DNA of 64,000 bases, taken from contig NZ_QMED01000003.1 in assembly GCF_003286125.1 (NCBI RefSeq), forward strand, positions 62,001-126,000, given 5' to 3'. Within the stretch, counting starts at the first letter, position 1. Every line of letters begins with the position of its first letter. The position numbers were made by a program, and so were the translations under genes. The notes beneath the pieces are model-generated. The model saw only the letters and a program-made list of their open reading frames with translations, was not told the DNA's origin and made no database searches. Source of the DNA: Algibacillus agarilyticus. GTDB lineage: Bacteria > Pseudomonadota > Gammaproteobacteria > Enterobacterales > Alteromonadaceae. Positions 17,671-26,557 of this stretch are shown here, piece by piece.

Positions 17671-18011
17671 TATAGTCTTCTCGCTCAGGTTTTATGGTTC
17701 ATTGTCAGCGCTTTCTCGCCCCAATCACAGTTTTTGAACAAAGCGTCGGTGTACAGCAATGGTTGTTCCCTTTCAAATACCGATAACGCGGGTCAAAAGC
17801 CGCTGGGGCATTCCTTTCAGGCGAGTTTTAAATGCGCTTACTCTGTGTTGCTCGAACTCAAAAGAGCACCACTATTCTTTCATTCAAGCGTCTTGATTAA
17901 GCGCATTTAAACGCTCGCTGAGTGGGCACTTATTATTACGGACTGGTATAAGTACTTAGGTTTCGTCTGGAACTAGAAACCTGCCCCTAAAACCCGATCG
18001 CTTTGACTATA
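17671..18011. mobile_element. Element A copy 1, carrying a partial element B (chimeric small repeat)
   Basis: The ends TATAGTCTTCTCGCTCAGG and CGATCGCTTTGACTATA are the two termini of repeat family A (five copies here). Between them, 17730-17950 matches element B (see 42811-43060), with B's right terminal repeat intact and its left one missing. It has replaced the middle of A. No transposase or convincing gene is inside. The whole gap 17473-18309 otherwise holds only a terminator hairpin and AT-rich DNA. Confidence 0.75.
17730..17950. mobile_element. Element B, left-truncated copy inside element A
   Basis: From GTTTTTGAACAAAGCGTCGG to the end GGACTGGTATA this segment follows the full copy at 42811-43060 with only scattered substitutions, and a longer CAAGCGTCTTGATTAAGCG segment near its right end. 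The left 50 bases of B, including its terminal inverted repeat, are absent. Confidence 0.7.
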
Positions 18012-18254
18012 GTTACATTATGTAACCCATATATACCAACAGATATTAAAAATACAATTTATCCAGTGATAAGCAAAGCATGATTAGCGTTAACGACGTA
18101 GACCCACTAAAAACGCCATAACCTAATCTTGTTTATTTTTAACCAACGTGGTTAGCATAATTAAAATTTAGTATAAAAGACCGAGATAAATATTTAACAA
18201 GGGGGGACTTAACAGGTAATTAAGATTAGGGTTAGGGTTCACTAAGTAAACGTT

Positions 18255-18291
18255 AAAAGTTCCAGCCATATTGAGACATGACTGGAACTTT
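18255..18291 (-). terminator. Hairpin ending the ectoine operon
   Basis: AAAGTTCCAG...CTGGAACTTT forms a 10-bp stem extended by CAT/ATG pairs, 19 bases beyond the stop of the TPR gene. On the minus strand it ends in CTTTT. Likely operon terminator. Confidence 0.6.
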
Positions 18292-18309
18292 CAAATAGGC
18301 TAACAACCG

Positions 18310-19263
18310 TTAAAAATGTTTACCCATTCGTTTAGTCAATTCAGCAAAAGAAGAATGATTAACTAAAGGCTGCAACGCAGGATCTTCGCGAACTTCTTCG
18401 AAGTAACTCTCTCGTCGATTAAGGGCTTCAGCTAAAAAGCGCAGTGCATCCTCAAAGTTTTCCATGGCCGTATAGGCACAAGCTAATTGATAAAATGCAT
18501 GACTATTTTGAGGGTCTAATTTTAAAGCTTGATGACATAAATTAACGGCCCATTGTGGCTCACTTAACTCTAAAACAGCATCTGCTTTATAGGTTAAGGC
18601 TTCACAGTCCTGAGGACGTAACTTCAACAAATCATCATAAATTGATATTTTTGTACTGGGCGATATTTCTTGCTGAGCACGCAACCAAAGCGATTGGATC
18701 TCTTGGGTTAACTCAATTTCTTCACGGTTTTCTTCGATGTGCTTAACTTTTTGATTTAATAGCGTTTCCATCTTGGCTAAACGGTTTTCATATTCATCAA
18801 TGAGTTTAGATATTTCTTCATCGGCCTGAGTATGCACTCTTTCTTTAATATCGCGAATTGAAGACCAACCCACAACCACTAGCACAGACGTTGCAGCCGC
18901 AATTAAATAAAAGAAATAAGTAATAGTATCTGTCGCATAAGCAACACCGCGATCAACAGATTGATGCTCGCGATCTAATATTTGTTGCATCAATTCGTGT
19001 TTTGTATTGGCTAAATCAATGCGTTGCTGCTTAAGTTCGTCTAATACAAACCGTTCAATAAATGGCGAATATAATGCTTTGTCTAATTCATCTATATTAT
19101 CTTGAAGGTTTTTATCAGTTAACTTAACGTGATTATTTTGCTGTTGAGCGACCTGTTCTATGAGTTCCGCTTTATCCGCAGCCGATAAATCAGCTGCGTG
19201 AACGATAAAAAAACAAGAAAACAAACCACTCAGTAATACAACAATTTTTAAGACGCGAGGCAT
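18310..19263 (-). CDS. TPR-containing membrane protein, fifth gene of the ectoine operon
   Basis: Residues 1-24 are a signal peptide (VLLSGLFSCFFIVHA). A periplasmic helical part of about 80 residues follows, then one membrane helix (about 118-138, FFYLIAAATSVLVVVGW), a cytoplasmic coiled coil (about 145-195) and TPR repeats (about 205-290, ALTYKADAVLEL and HAFYQLACAYTAMENFEDALRFLAEAL). Its ATG lies inside the end of the aspartokinase gene (16-base overlap), so translation is probably coupled. Its role in osmolyte synthesis is unknown; a membrane scaffold or sensor is possible. It is not one of the usual ect genes. Confidence 0.65.
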   Translation of the reverse strand: MPRVLKIVVLLSGLFSCFFIVHAADLSAADKAELIEQVAQQQNNHVKLTDKNLQDNIDELDKALYSPFIERFVLDELKQQRIDLANTKHELMQQILDREHQSVDRGVAYATDTITYFFYLIAAATSVLVVVGWSSIRDIKERVHTQADEEISKLIDEYENRLAKMETLLNQKVKHIEENREEIELTQEIQSLWLRAQQEISPSTKISIYDDLLKLRPQDCEALTYKADAVLELSEPQWAVNLCHQALKLDPQNSHAFYQLACAYTAMENFEDALRFLAEALNRRESYFEEVREDPALQPLVNHSSFAELTKRMGKHF

Positions 19264-20675
19264 ATCGCTCTTCCATGATCATGCGGCTCAACTAAAGCAG
19301 CATGTAAGCTTTTGACCGTATTGTCATAATCTGCTTCATTAACAATTAATTGCATATCAACTTGGCGCATTGATTGATGCACAGCCAACACACTAATATT
19401 ACTATCCGCAACCGCTTTAACCGTTCGCGCTAAAATACCCGGAATTTGCATATCACTGCCAATCGCCGACACAATGGCAACTTTTTGTTGATTAACTTCT
19501 GACTCTGGGTATTTTTCTTTTATCAAATTGCAAATACGCTTAATCGTTTTTAAATTAGTCGACAAAAAGTGAGTAATGGTATTTGCGTTTATATCTTTCG
19601 ATACAATATGCGCTTTAAATCGTTTAATTATCGCAACCAATTCACGATCATAATCGGGTAAGTTGCCTGCCATGTCTTGATCAAATAACTCAAGTGCATA
19701 AATACCTTTGCAACCCGCAATAATTTCAACACAAGGTGAATCACTGATGTAATCACATGTGATCAATGTGCCGGTATGTTCAGGTTCAAACGTATTTTTA
19801 ACACGTAACGGTATGTTGTTTTGACGTAACCCTTTGGCGGCTTTAGGGTGGATAGCTTCCATACCTAAGTTAGCTAATTGATCCGCCACATCATAATTAG
19901 TTCGCCCTATAGGTACCGCATTTGATTCACCCACTAAACGTGGATCGGCACTGCTTAAATGAAATTCTTTATGTATTATCGCTTCTTTAGCCTTTGTTAA
20001 AACAGCTAAACGACTAAACGTCATTTCACTATAACCACGATCAAAAGAAGACATTAATCCCGCATCGCTATGCGCATAGCCCGTAACAATCGGTAACTGG
20101 GTATTTAAATCGATATGCTCAAAGCTTTGCTGAATACGCTCATCCAAAGACATATGATTAGTTGCACGCCAACCTGTTAAATCAACAAAACACGCATTAA
20201 CACCATCACGTTTTAATAGCTCTGCGGTATTCCAAGCACTATGCGCTTCACCGATACTGGCAAGCATTTCTCTTACCGTAGCAAGATGTACATCAAGGGC
20301 AAAATGCCCGTGCTGACATAAACTTTGTAAATCACGTAAACACTGTTTAGCATCATCTAACCGTTCAGCTAAAAACGAATTAGCTTTAGCCCGTAAGAGT
20401 CCACGGCTAAATAATGTTTCATTTTTTGCTTTTAACTCAGCGTGTAACGTTTCAAACTTTTCTAGCCAAGCGTCATCTTCAATACTGCTAGCAAACTGGC
20501 CATATATACCCGGAGTGCCATTTTTTTTATTTTCTAATAACTCATCTGTGACTCCACCATAAGCAGAAACAACAAATATGCGTTGATAAATATTTTCTTT
20601 ATTGAGGATTATGTTATCTCGAACCGACACATAATCGCTCATTGATGTGCCGCCGATTTTTTCAACCGTATGCAT
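19248..20675 (-). CDS. ask_ect: Ectoine-pathway aspartokinase (Ask_Ect)
   Basis: Supplies aspartyl phosphate for ectoine synthesis. The kinase start EKIGGTSMSD replaces the usual KFGGTS, as in Ask_Ect proteins. A long helical insert (about 60-130) is typical of the lysC/Ask_Ect-like group, and two ACT-like segments are at the C-terminus (VAIVSAIGSDMQIPGILA and ISVLAVHQSMRQVDMQLIVN). The 475-residue length fits the family. It is the fourth gene after ectA-ectB-ectC, with a possible attenuating hairpin before it. Such enzymes are known to escape the usual feedback inhibition, which would uncouple osmolyte supply from lysC. Confidence 0.9.
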   Translation of the reverse strand: MHTVEKIGGTSMSDYVSVRDNIILNKENIYQRIFVVSAYGGVTDELLENKKNGTPGIYGQFASSIEDDAWLEKFETLHAELKAKNETLFSRGLLRAKANSFLAERLDDAKQCLRDLQSLCQHGHFALDVHLATVREMLASIGEAHSAWNTAELLKRDGVNACFVDLTGWRATNHMSLDERIQQSFEHIDLNTQLPIVTGYAHSDAGLMSSFDRGYSEMTFSRLAVLTKAKEAIIHKEFHLSSADPRLVGESNAVPIGRTNYDVADQLANLGMEAIHPKAAKGLRQNNIPLRVKNTFEPEHTGTLITCDYISDSPCVEIIAGCKGIYALELFDQDMAGNLPDYDRELVAIIKRFKAHIVSKDINANTITHFLSTNLKTIKRICNLIKEKYPESEVNQQKVAIVSAIGSDMQIPGILARTVKAVADSNISVLAVHQSMRQVDMQLIVNEADYDNTVKSLHAALVEPHDHGRAICLAS

Positions 20676-20701
20676 GAATAACCTTTATTTTGTAATACTT
20701 T

Positions 20702-20732
20702 AAAAATCCCCTCCCTTAAAAGAGAGGGATTA
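20702..20732 (-). terminator. Possible internal terminator between ectC and ask_ect
   Basis: On the minus strand AATCCCTC and GAGGGGATT pair (one bulged G) around a TTTTAAG-containing loop, followed by TTTTT. It lies in the 59-base gap between ectC and ask_ect, so it could reduce readthrough to the aspartokinase and TPR genes. Strength not computed. Confidence 0.55.
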
Positions 20733-20734
20733 AT

Positions 20735-21142
20735 TTATTCTGTTGTAACGCTGTCAGCGACTAATTCATAAGCGCCTTCAGCATTATGAGTTTCGTTGCC
20801 TATGACCGGTGGATTAAATACACAAGCCATCGTCATTTCACTAAAAGCGCGTAAAACATGTTTATCATGTTTATCTAAAATATAAATCGTACCGGGTTTA
20901 ATTGGGTGCTTAACCCCATCAGCTAATGTTTCAACTTCACCCTCACCTGACATGCAATAAACAGATTCAAGATGATTCTGATAATGCATTTGAAAATCAG
21001 CGCCTTTGAATATTGTCGTAATATGAAAAGAGAAGCCCATTTGATCTTCTTTTAACAATAAACGTGTGCTTTGCCAATTACCATCAGGTGACGTTATTTT
21101 ACGACTGGTTTCATTCGCTTCAGCTAAATTGCGTACAATCAT
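20735..21142 (-). CDS. ectC: L-ectoine synthase
   Basis: EctC closes N-gamma-acetyl-diaminobutyrate to ectoine by water loss; it is a metal-dependent cupin. The 135-residue protein starts [16 protein letters not shown] and keeps the cupin strands [29 protein letters not shown] and [16 protein letters not shown]. The residues Glu, Tyr and His of the metal site are in these strands. It follows ectB by 53 bases. No ectD hydroxylase gene is in the window, so the product is probably ectoine rather than hydroxyectoine from this locus. Confidence 0.96.
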   Translation of the reverse strand: MIVRNLAEANETSRKITSPDGNWQSTRLLLKEDQMGFSFHITTIFKGADFQMHYQNHLESVYCMSGEGEVETLADGVKHPIKPGTIYILDKHDKHVLRAFSEMTMACVFNPPVIGNETHNAEGAYELVADSVTTE

Positions 21143-21195
21143 TTTTCTATCCTATTAAAATTAATTAAATCTTAGAGATCACTATTTTCAGCTAA

Positions 21196-22488
21196 TTAGC
21201 TTGCTTCAAAATAAACATCTTCTTCAGGAATAGACTCTTTGGCACACACTTCTTTAATAACGTCTTCAACAATATCGATGCCTTTCTTTAAGTTTTCATC
21301 ACTAATCACTAATGGGCATAAAAACTTAACAACATGATCATCGGCACCACTGGTTTCAATCAGTAAACCTTTTTTGAAAGCAGTACGTGTAATTTGGCCC
21401 GCTATATCACCATTAACACAGTTGATGCCTTGGAACATACCGCGCCCTTTTGCCGTAAAATTACCTTCGCCGTATTCATTAACAATGCTATTTAAGCGGT
21501 CAGAAATATATTGACCTTTACGTTTGATTTCTTTTGAGAATTCGTCATTGGTCCAGTAATGTTCAATCGCTTCTTTTGCGGTGACAAACGCTAAGTTATT
21601 ACCACGGAATGTACCGTTATGTTCACCTGGTTTCCAAGTATCAAGTTCAGGTTTCATTAATACAACCGCAAAAGGTAAACCGTAACCGCCCAATGATTTT
21701 GACAACGTAATAATATCAGGCTCAATACCGGCTTCTTCAAAACTGAAATAATCACCAGTACGACCACAACCCGCTTGGATATCATCCACGATTAATAAAA
21801 TTTTATGCTTGCGGCAAACCGTTTGTAAGTTCTTAAGCCATTCGATACTGGCTGCATTGATCCCGCCCTCGCCTTGTACCGTCTCTACAATAACAGCAGC
21901 CGGCGAATTGATACCACTGCTTGAATCAGACAATACTTTATCTAAATATTCCGTTGTATCAATGTTATCCCCTAGATATCCATCATAAGGCATACGGTGT
22001 GTACCGGTTAAACTAACGCCCGCAGCATCACGGTGATGCGAATTACCGGTAGCGGCTAATGCACCTAAACTAACGCCATGAAAGCCATTAGTGAACGTCA
22101 CAATGTTTTGTTGACCCGTTACATTTCGGGCAATTTTCATTGCTGCTTCTACGGCATTTGTCCCGGTTGGCCCGGTAAATTGCACCATATATTCCATGCC
22201 TCTTGGCTTAAGAATATGGTCGTTAAATGCTTCTAAGAACTCTTTTTTAGCTTTAGTGTGCATATCTAAACCATGCGTAATGCCATCTTCAGTAATATAT
22301 TGAATTAATGCTTCTTTAAAGAGTGGATTATTATGGCCGTAATTTAAGGTACCCGCACCGGCTAAAAAGTCTAAATATTGTTTACCTTCCTCGTCCCACA
22401 TAAACTCGCCTTTAGCGCGATTAAAAACACATGGAAAAGAACGGGCATAGCTTTGTACTTCAGATTCGATTTTATCAAAAATTTTCAT
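21196..22488 (-). CDS. ectB: Diaminobutyrate-2-oxoglutarate aminotransferase
   Basis: Class III PLP aminotransferase making L-2,4-diaminobutyrate from aspartate semialdehyde and glutamate. Landmarks are FTGPTGTNAVEAAMKIAR (about 104-121), VETVQGEGGIN (about 201-211), LLIVDDIQAGCGRTG and the PLP lysine in ITLSKSLGGYG (Lys264). Length 430 is normal. Its ATG overlaps the ectA stop as TAATG, so the two are translationally coupled. Confidence 0.96.
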   Translation of the reverse strand: MKIFDKIESEVQSYARSFPCVFNRAKGEFMWDEEGKQYLDFLAGAGTLNYGHNNPLFKEALIQYITEDGITHGLDMHTKAKKEFLEAFNDHILKPRGMEYMVQFTGPTGTNAVEAAMKIARNVTGQQNIVTFTNGFHGVSLGALAATGNSHHRDAAGVSLTGTHRMPYDGYLGDNIDTTEYLDKVLSDSSSGINSPAAVIVETVQGEGGINAASIEWLKNLQTVCRKHKILLIVDDIQAGCGRTGDYFSFEEAGIEPDIITLSKSLGGYGLPFAVVLMKPELDTWKPGEHNGTFRGNNLAFVTAKEAIEHYWTNDEFSKEIKRKGQYISDRLNSIVNEYGEGNFTAKGRGMFQGINCVNGDIAGQITRTAFKKGLLIETSGADDHVVKFLCPLVISDENLKKGIDIVEDVIKEVCAKESIPEEDVYFEAS

Positions 22489-23015
22489 TATAAGTCTCTT
22501 GTTACTTCAAGGTTAAATGGGCCGAGGCGAACCAATGATTCAGAATCATGTTGGTCGTTAAAATGAATTTGCTTATCAAGCCAAACAGCAGATTGGAGTT
22601 CTGCGTCAATGTGTTTGGCTAAACGTTTAAACAAATTCCAAGACGGGAGATTATCTTCAGTGATTGTGGTTTCTAAAAAGTGTATGTTGTTACAGATATC
22701 ACGATTTAATAGTTGTGTTAGCATTTTAGATGCTAACCCTAAACCACGAGCTTGTTTATCAACGGCAACTTGCCAAATAAACAGGGTGTCTGGTCTTTCT
22801 GGCACAATGTAACCAGAAATGAACCCCACTAACTCACCATCTCGTTCGGCAGCAACTGATGTGCTTGAGAAATGTCCACACTGGAGAAAATTACAATAAC
22901 TTGAATTCGTATCAAGCGGCGGACAAGATTGTATTAACTGGTACACAGACATGCCGTCTGTCAGTACCGGCTTTCTAAATTTAATAGGTTGAGACGAAAG
23001 CAAATATAGCTCCAT
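22488..23015 (-). CDS. ectA: L-2,4-diaminobutyrate N-gamma-acetyltransferase
   Basis: A GNAT-fold acetyltransferase, second catalytic step of ectoine synthesis. RKPVLTDGMSVYQLIQSCPPLDTNS is the typical EctA opening, and AVDKQARGLGLASKMLTQLL is the acetyl-CoA pyrophosphate loop (about 96-115). FLETTITEDNLPSWNLFKRLA follows. It is the first gene of the operon, transcribed away from ectR with a 385-base region between. Confidence 0.95.
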   Translation of the reverse strand: MELYLLSSQPIKFRKPVLTDGMSVYQLIQSCPPLDTNSSYCNFLQCGHFSSTSVAAERDGELVGFISGYIVPERPDTLFIWQVAVDKQARGLGLASKMLTQLLNRDICNNIHFLETTITEDNLPSWNLFKRLAKHIDAELQSAVWLDKQIHFNDQHDSESLVRLGPFNLEVTRDL

Positions 23016-23128
23016 TGCAGTTTAAATTAATTAGTTCACTAAGAAAATCAAACGCGCTTTTAAGGTAGTTAAAACACCAAAAATGAATAAAAATTCAATT
23101 AAACGCATAAAAATTACTTCGAACACTA

Positions 23129-23146
23129 TATATAGTACACTAAATA
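23129..23146 (-). promoter_or_regulatory. EctR-type operator upstream of ectA
   Basis: The minus strand reads TATTTAGT-GT-ACTATATA. As I recall it, this is the same pseudo-palindrome (two 8-base half-sites, 2-base spacer) reported for the MarR-type regulator EctR1 in methylotrophs. An overlapping perfect palindrome ACTATATATAGT is at 23125-23136. It lies about 115 bases upstream of ectA and 255 upstream of ectR. The rest of 23016-23400 is AT rich with no other clear motif. Confidence 0.65.
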
Positions 23147-23400
23147 TATTTCAGATCAACCGCCAGACACACGCCCACCCCTTAACAGGCGTTGATTAAT
23201 AAATATTTAACATACGGGATTCAAGTGTAACAAGGGCTGTATCAATTTAGAAACCGCTTATAAAACAGACTGAAAAAATGAGAAAATGTATTACTTTCAA
23301 CAGCATCATCATTATTAGTCAAACATTAGTTAATATTAATTCTTTAGTCTTCTAAACAATCAGCTTATAATGTAGTTTAATCGTAACAAGAGAGTCGACT

Positions 23401-23934
23401 TTGAATAGCATTGAACAAGTATTAATTGCACTAAGACGCGTGATTAGAGCCACCGATTTACACTCAAAGCATTTAGCTAAAACAACAGGTTTAACCGCAC
23501 CTCAAATATTGTTATTACAAACCATTAAAACTAAAGGTGATGTAACGATTGGTGAAATAGCGAATGAAATGAGTCTCAGTCAAGCCACTGTCACGACAAT
23601 AATCGACAGACTTGAAAAACGCGGCTTTGTTTACCGTGTCAGATCACAAGAAGATAAACGCAAAGTACATGCTTGTTTAACCGAATCCGCGCTTGGCGTA
23701 TTAAAAGGGGCTCCGATCCCTTTACAAGATCATTTTGCTCGCCAGTTTAGTGACCTACAAGAATGGGAACAAACAATGATTATTTCGTCATTGCAACGTA
23801 TCGCTAAAATGATGGATGCTCAGCATATTGATGCTTCACCGGTACTCGATATTGGCACACTTGATCGACAAAGCACCACAGTCGACAACAGTGAGGCGAC
23901 AGCAGAAAAAAACCAACCTTTAATAACCGAATAG
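23401..23934 (+). CDS. ectR: MarR-family regulator of the ectoine operon (EctR type)
   Basis: Residues 1-145 form a MarR winged helix: LAKTTGLTAPQILLLQTI, then the recognition helix IANEMSLSQATVTTIIDRLEKRGFV and a wing RVRSQEDKRKVHACLTE. About 35 extra polar residues end the protein. The start is TTG at 23401, with AAGAGAG six bases upstream; no ATG fits. It is divergent from ectABC-ask, the arrangement of EctR1, which represses ectoine genes at low salt in methylotrophs. The matching operator in the intergenic region supports the assignment. Confidence 0.8.
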   Translation: MNSIEQVLIALRRVIRATDLHSKHLAKTTGLTAPQILLLQTIKTKGDVTIGEIANEMSLSQATVTTIIDRLEKRGFVYRVRSQEDKRKVHACLTESALGVLKGAPIPLQDHFARQFSDLQEWEQTMIISSLQRIAKMMDAQHIDASPVLDIGTLDRQSTTVDNSEATAEKNQPLITE

Positions 23935-23965
23935 CAATTAATGCACCGCATGATCAGGTCATAAA

Positions 23966-25108
23966 ATGTCGGACAAAAAACAAACATATCAAAATAGAAT
24001 GGTTAAGCTCGTTTTTATTTTAACACTCATTTTTGCGACACATACTTTTTATGCGGGTCTAGCGTCTGATCAAAACGTCAATAAAGTAGAAGTTGAAAGT
24101 AACACACAAGTTAAAGCATCAAACGAAACTTTAACTAAAATACCCTGTTGTGAACCCCTTCTGAATAATATCGAATATCAACCAGCCCCAATCAAACAAA
24201 TTAATCCACCTGTAGTGCGAGTCACTAACGACCCAACTAAAATGACGTTACAACAAGCGCATAATGAATGCCAAATCCCTATCGATGAAGATGCATTAAC
24301 TCGGGTAAATGATGTCCTCTTTTTGCTCCAAAATGATCCTCAAGCGCGATTTTATAAAAAACAATTTACCCTCAATAAATATTTAACAATTAAAGTGTTA
24401 TCCCCTGCTATGCCCACTGGGTTTTGGTCTGACTATAAACAAAAAATATCTAAAATAATGACTATTTATCAAGATGTATTTGGCTTTTATTTGTTGGAAA
24501 AGCAAGAAATAAACTTAATTATAATACCGAGTCGAGAACAGTATGCTGATACCTTAGAAACCTTATCGATCGACGGTAAATATAGCCAAGGTTTATTTTG
24601 GTCAGCCACTAATATGGCTTTTGTTGAATACAAAAATGATAATCAAGTCATGAAAACGGCCTTGCATGAATCAGTTCATACACTGAATTTGTTTTTTGCC
24701 GGTTTTATTGCTCGATGGCTGAATGAAGGCTTAGCTGAATATTTCGAAAAAATTATGCTAACAGAAAAATCCTATTCATTTAATTTACAACTCGACACGA
24801 TACACCAACCCGCTAAAGAAATAGGTGATTTATTAACCGCTAATCAATTATGGAATATTTCAGATGCTGAAAGAAGAAGTTTGTACAATAGTGCCTTTTT
24901 ATTAACATCCTATTTTTACCAATATAGAATGGTAGAAACGGGTAACACTCAACCCGTTAATATTCTGCAAAAGCTGCTCAAAAAAGAAAGCGAAGACGTT
25001 TGCACAACCCTCACCGACAATGACTATCAAGCAATTATCGATGAAGATTATATTTATCTACCGCAAAGCTTCTCTGATTGGGATCACCAGCGGCGAGAAC
25101 AACCGTAG
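23966..25108 (+). CDS. Membrane-anchored or secreted zinc metallopeptidase-like protein (MA clan)
   Basis: An N-terminal hydrophobic segment (about 12-32, VKLVFILTLIFATHTFYAGL) is a signal peptide or anchor. The C-terminal half holds a gluzincin-type zinc site: HESVH at 234-238 and, after a helix, RWLNEGLAEYFE (Glu254/Glu258) as the third ligand. The middle region (about 135-230) gives the usual beta-strand lead-in. Related DUF1570/peptidase-MA-like proteins have few known substrates. It follows ectR by 31 bases on the same strand and may be cotranscribed with it, but a role in osmoadaptation is only a guess. Confidence 0.65.
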   Translation: MSDKKQTYQNRMVKLVFILTLIFATHTFYAGLASDQNVNKVEVESNTQVKASNETLTKIPCCEPLLNNIEYQPAPIKQINPPVVRVTNDPTKMTLQQAHNECQIPIDEDALTRVNDVLFLLQNDPQARFYKKQFTLNKYLTIKVLSPAMPTGFWSDYKQKISKIMTIYQDVFGFYLLEKQEINLIIIPSREQYADTLETLSIDGKYSQGLFWSATNMAFVEYKNDNQVMKTALHESVHTLNLFFAGFIARWLNEGLAEYFEKIMLTEKSYSFNLQLDTIHQPAKEIGDLLTANQLWNISDAERRSLYNSAFLLTSYFYQYRMVETGNTQPVNILQKLLKKESEDVCTTLTDNDYQAIIDEDYIYLPQSFSDWDHQRREQP

Positions 25109-25133
25109 ACTGACTTGAAAAATTTAATACGGC

Positions 25134-25571
25134 TTATTTTCCGCTATACGCCAACAACAGCACTTTTTCACCTGTGGGGTTATGAAGCTGCTCTTCACTT
25201 AACGTAAAACCATATCGATTGTAAAAATGATTACCAATGCTATTATCTTTAAATACTTCAACGGTTAAATCTCCGTGCAGAAATTGAGCTTTATCCATCA
25301 AGGCTTTACCGACTTTTTTGCCATGATGTTCAGGTAATACAAATAAAGCGCCAACTTGCGCACCGATTAAAGCAATAAAACCAATAACGGTATTGTTCAC
25401 TTCAGCAACCCAAGTGTCAGCATTGGGCAAATATATAGCGGGAATATCTTGCTTAACTTGATCAATATATTGTTGATCTAAAAACGGATGCGCTAATTGA
25501 TTAGCTTGTTCCCAAGTTACCATTAGATCAGCCAGATCGCTCAATTTGTAGGGTCTAATTATATAATCCAT
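25134..25571 (-). CDS. GNAT-family N-acetyltransferase
   Basis: The 145-residue protein is a single acetyltransferase domain: YIIRPYKLSDLADLMVTWEQAN at the start, GFIALIGAQVGALFVLPEHHGKKVGKALMDKA with the acetyl-CoA loop (about 64-96), and NHFYNRYGFTLSEEQLHNPTGEKVLLL at the end. It resembles the YjaB/YjdJ-type small acetyltransferases. The acceptor substrate cannot be told from sequence. It stands alone, convergent with the metallopeptidase gene. Confidence 0.8.
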   Translation of the reverse strand: MDYIIRPYKLSDLADLMVTWEQANQLAHPFLDQQYIDQVKQDIPAIYLPNADTWVAEVNNTVIGFIALIGAQVGALFVLPEHHGKKVGKALMDKAQFLHGDLTVEVFKDNSIGNHFYNRYGFTLSEEQLHNPTGEKVLLLAYSGK

Positions 25572-25664
25572 AAAGTCGTCCTAAATTTTAAATGATAAAT
25601 TTTATATAATTTAGTTTAGCGGTATCGAGAATCTGATGATTGTATAAAAACGACAAAATTAAAT

Positions 25665-26540
25665 TCAAGCAAAATTGCCGTAAACATCAATGGTTAAATC
25701 GCGTTTTAAAGTATATTCGCCTGGCGTCATTCCTAAATTTTGTTTTAAATAGCGGATTAAATGGGGCTGATCACTGAAGTCAAATTCACTTGCGATATTA
25801 GCCCAATTAATCTGTTTTTCATCACATAAATACAAGTAATTGAGTATTTTCTCTAAGCGTTGCATTGATTGATATTGCTTAAGGGTTAAACCTGTTACAC
25901 GTAAAAAACTACGTTCAATCGTTCGCTGTGAACAATTTAATTGTTTATGTACATCATTAAGCAAAAAAACCGTTTGTGAGTGACTTTCAAGTGACTCAGA
26001 CATAATTGATAAAACAGCGTCAACTAAATGCCAATGCTTGTCCTTAAAGTCGTCCGGATCTTTTTGTAAAAAATTGAGCAATACCTCATCCATTGTTTCA
26101 CATACTTGCGCGGGTTCTATTATCGCTAAAGCCAGTATGTGTTTTAACGCGTTATTTGTTAATGATAAAAGCACTGCAGTATCAATTGGTAACACATTAT
26201 TAGCACCAGGTACCAAGGTAAAACCAAATAGCGTTCTTAACACGTATAATGCATGGGGTTTAAATTTTATCCCTAATAGGCTAAAGGGGTTCGTGTGATC
26301 AATCACGAAGGTTTTAGTATGTGGCAAAATAAGATGACAAGCTCGACCGCTCAAATTCATTGCTTCAGTTGAATAATCGTAAGCCTGTTTAGATTCACAA
26401 AGAATTAAATGTGGGTGTGGATCAGGGTTTAACTTTGGATGAGTATGAATGTTATCGGCGACCGACTTTTGTATAAACCAGTAACACTCTATAAAGTGCT
26501 TAAGCACACTATTGTGAGGTGTTAATTTCCAATTATTCAT
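25665..26540 (-). CDS. AraC-family transcriptional regulator
   Basis: 291 residues with an N-terminal DUF6597-like sensor half (residues 1-150, starting MNNWKLTPHNSVLKHFIECYWF) and a C-terminal AraC double helix-turn-helix (about 180-275, with CSQRTIERSFLRVTGLTLKQYQ and IASEFDFSDQPHLIRYLKQNLGMTPGEY). Ligand and targets unknown. The 5' end of the gene and its upstream junction have been duplicated next to it (see 26558-26656). Confidence 0.85.
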   Translation of the reverse strand: MNNWKLTPHNSVLKHFIECYWFIQKSVADNIHTHPKLNPDPHPHLILCESKQAYDYSTEAMNLSGRACHLILPHTKTFVIDHTNPFSLLGIKFKPHALYVLRTLFGFTLVPGANNVLPIDTAVLLSLTNNALKHILALAIIEPAQVCETMDEVLLNFLQKDPDDFKDKHWHLVDAVLSIMSESLESHSQTVFLLNDVHKQLNCSQRTIERSFLRVTGLTLKQYQSMQRLEKILNYLYLCDEKQINWANIASEFDFSDQPHLIRYLKQNLGMTPGEYTLKRDLTIDVYGNFA

Positions 26541-26557
26541 AATCGTTTATTTTGGTG

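Noticed and set aside
18222-18240. TTAGGGTTAGGGTT, similar to a telomere repeat
   Set aside because: Only two units in an AT-rich intergenic region; no array, so chance is sufficient.
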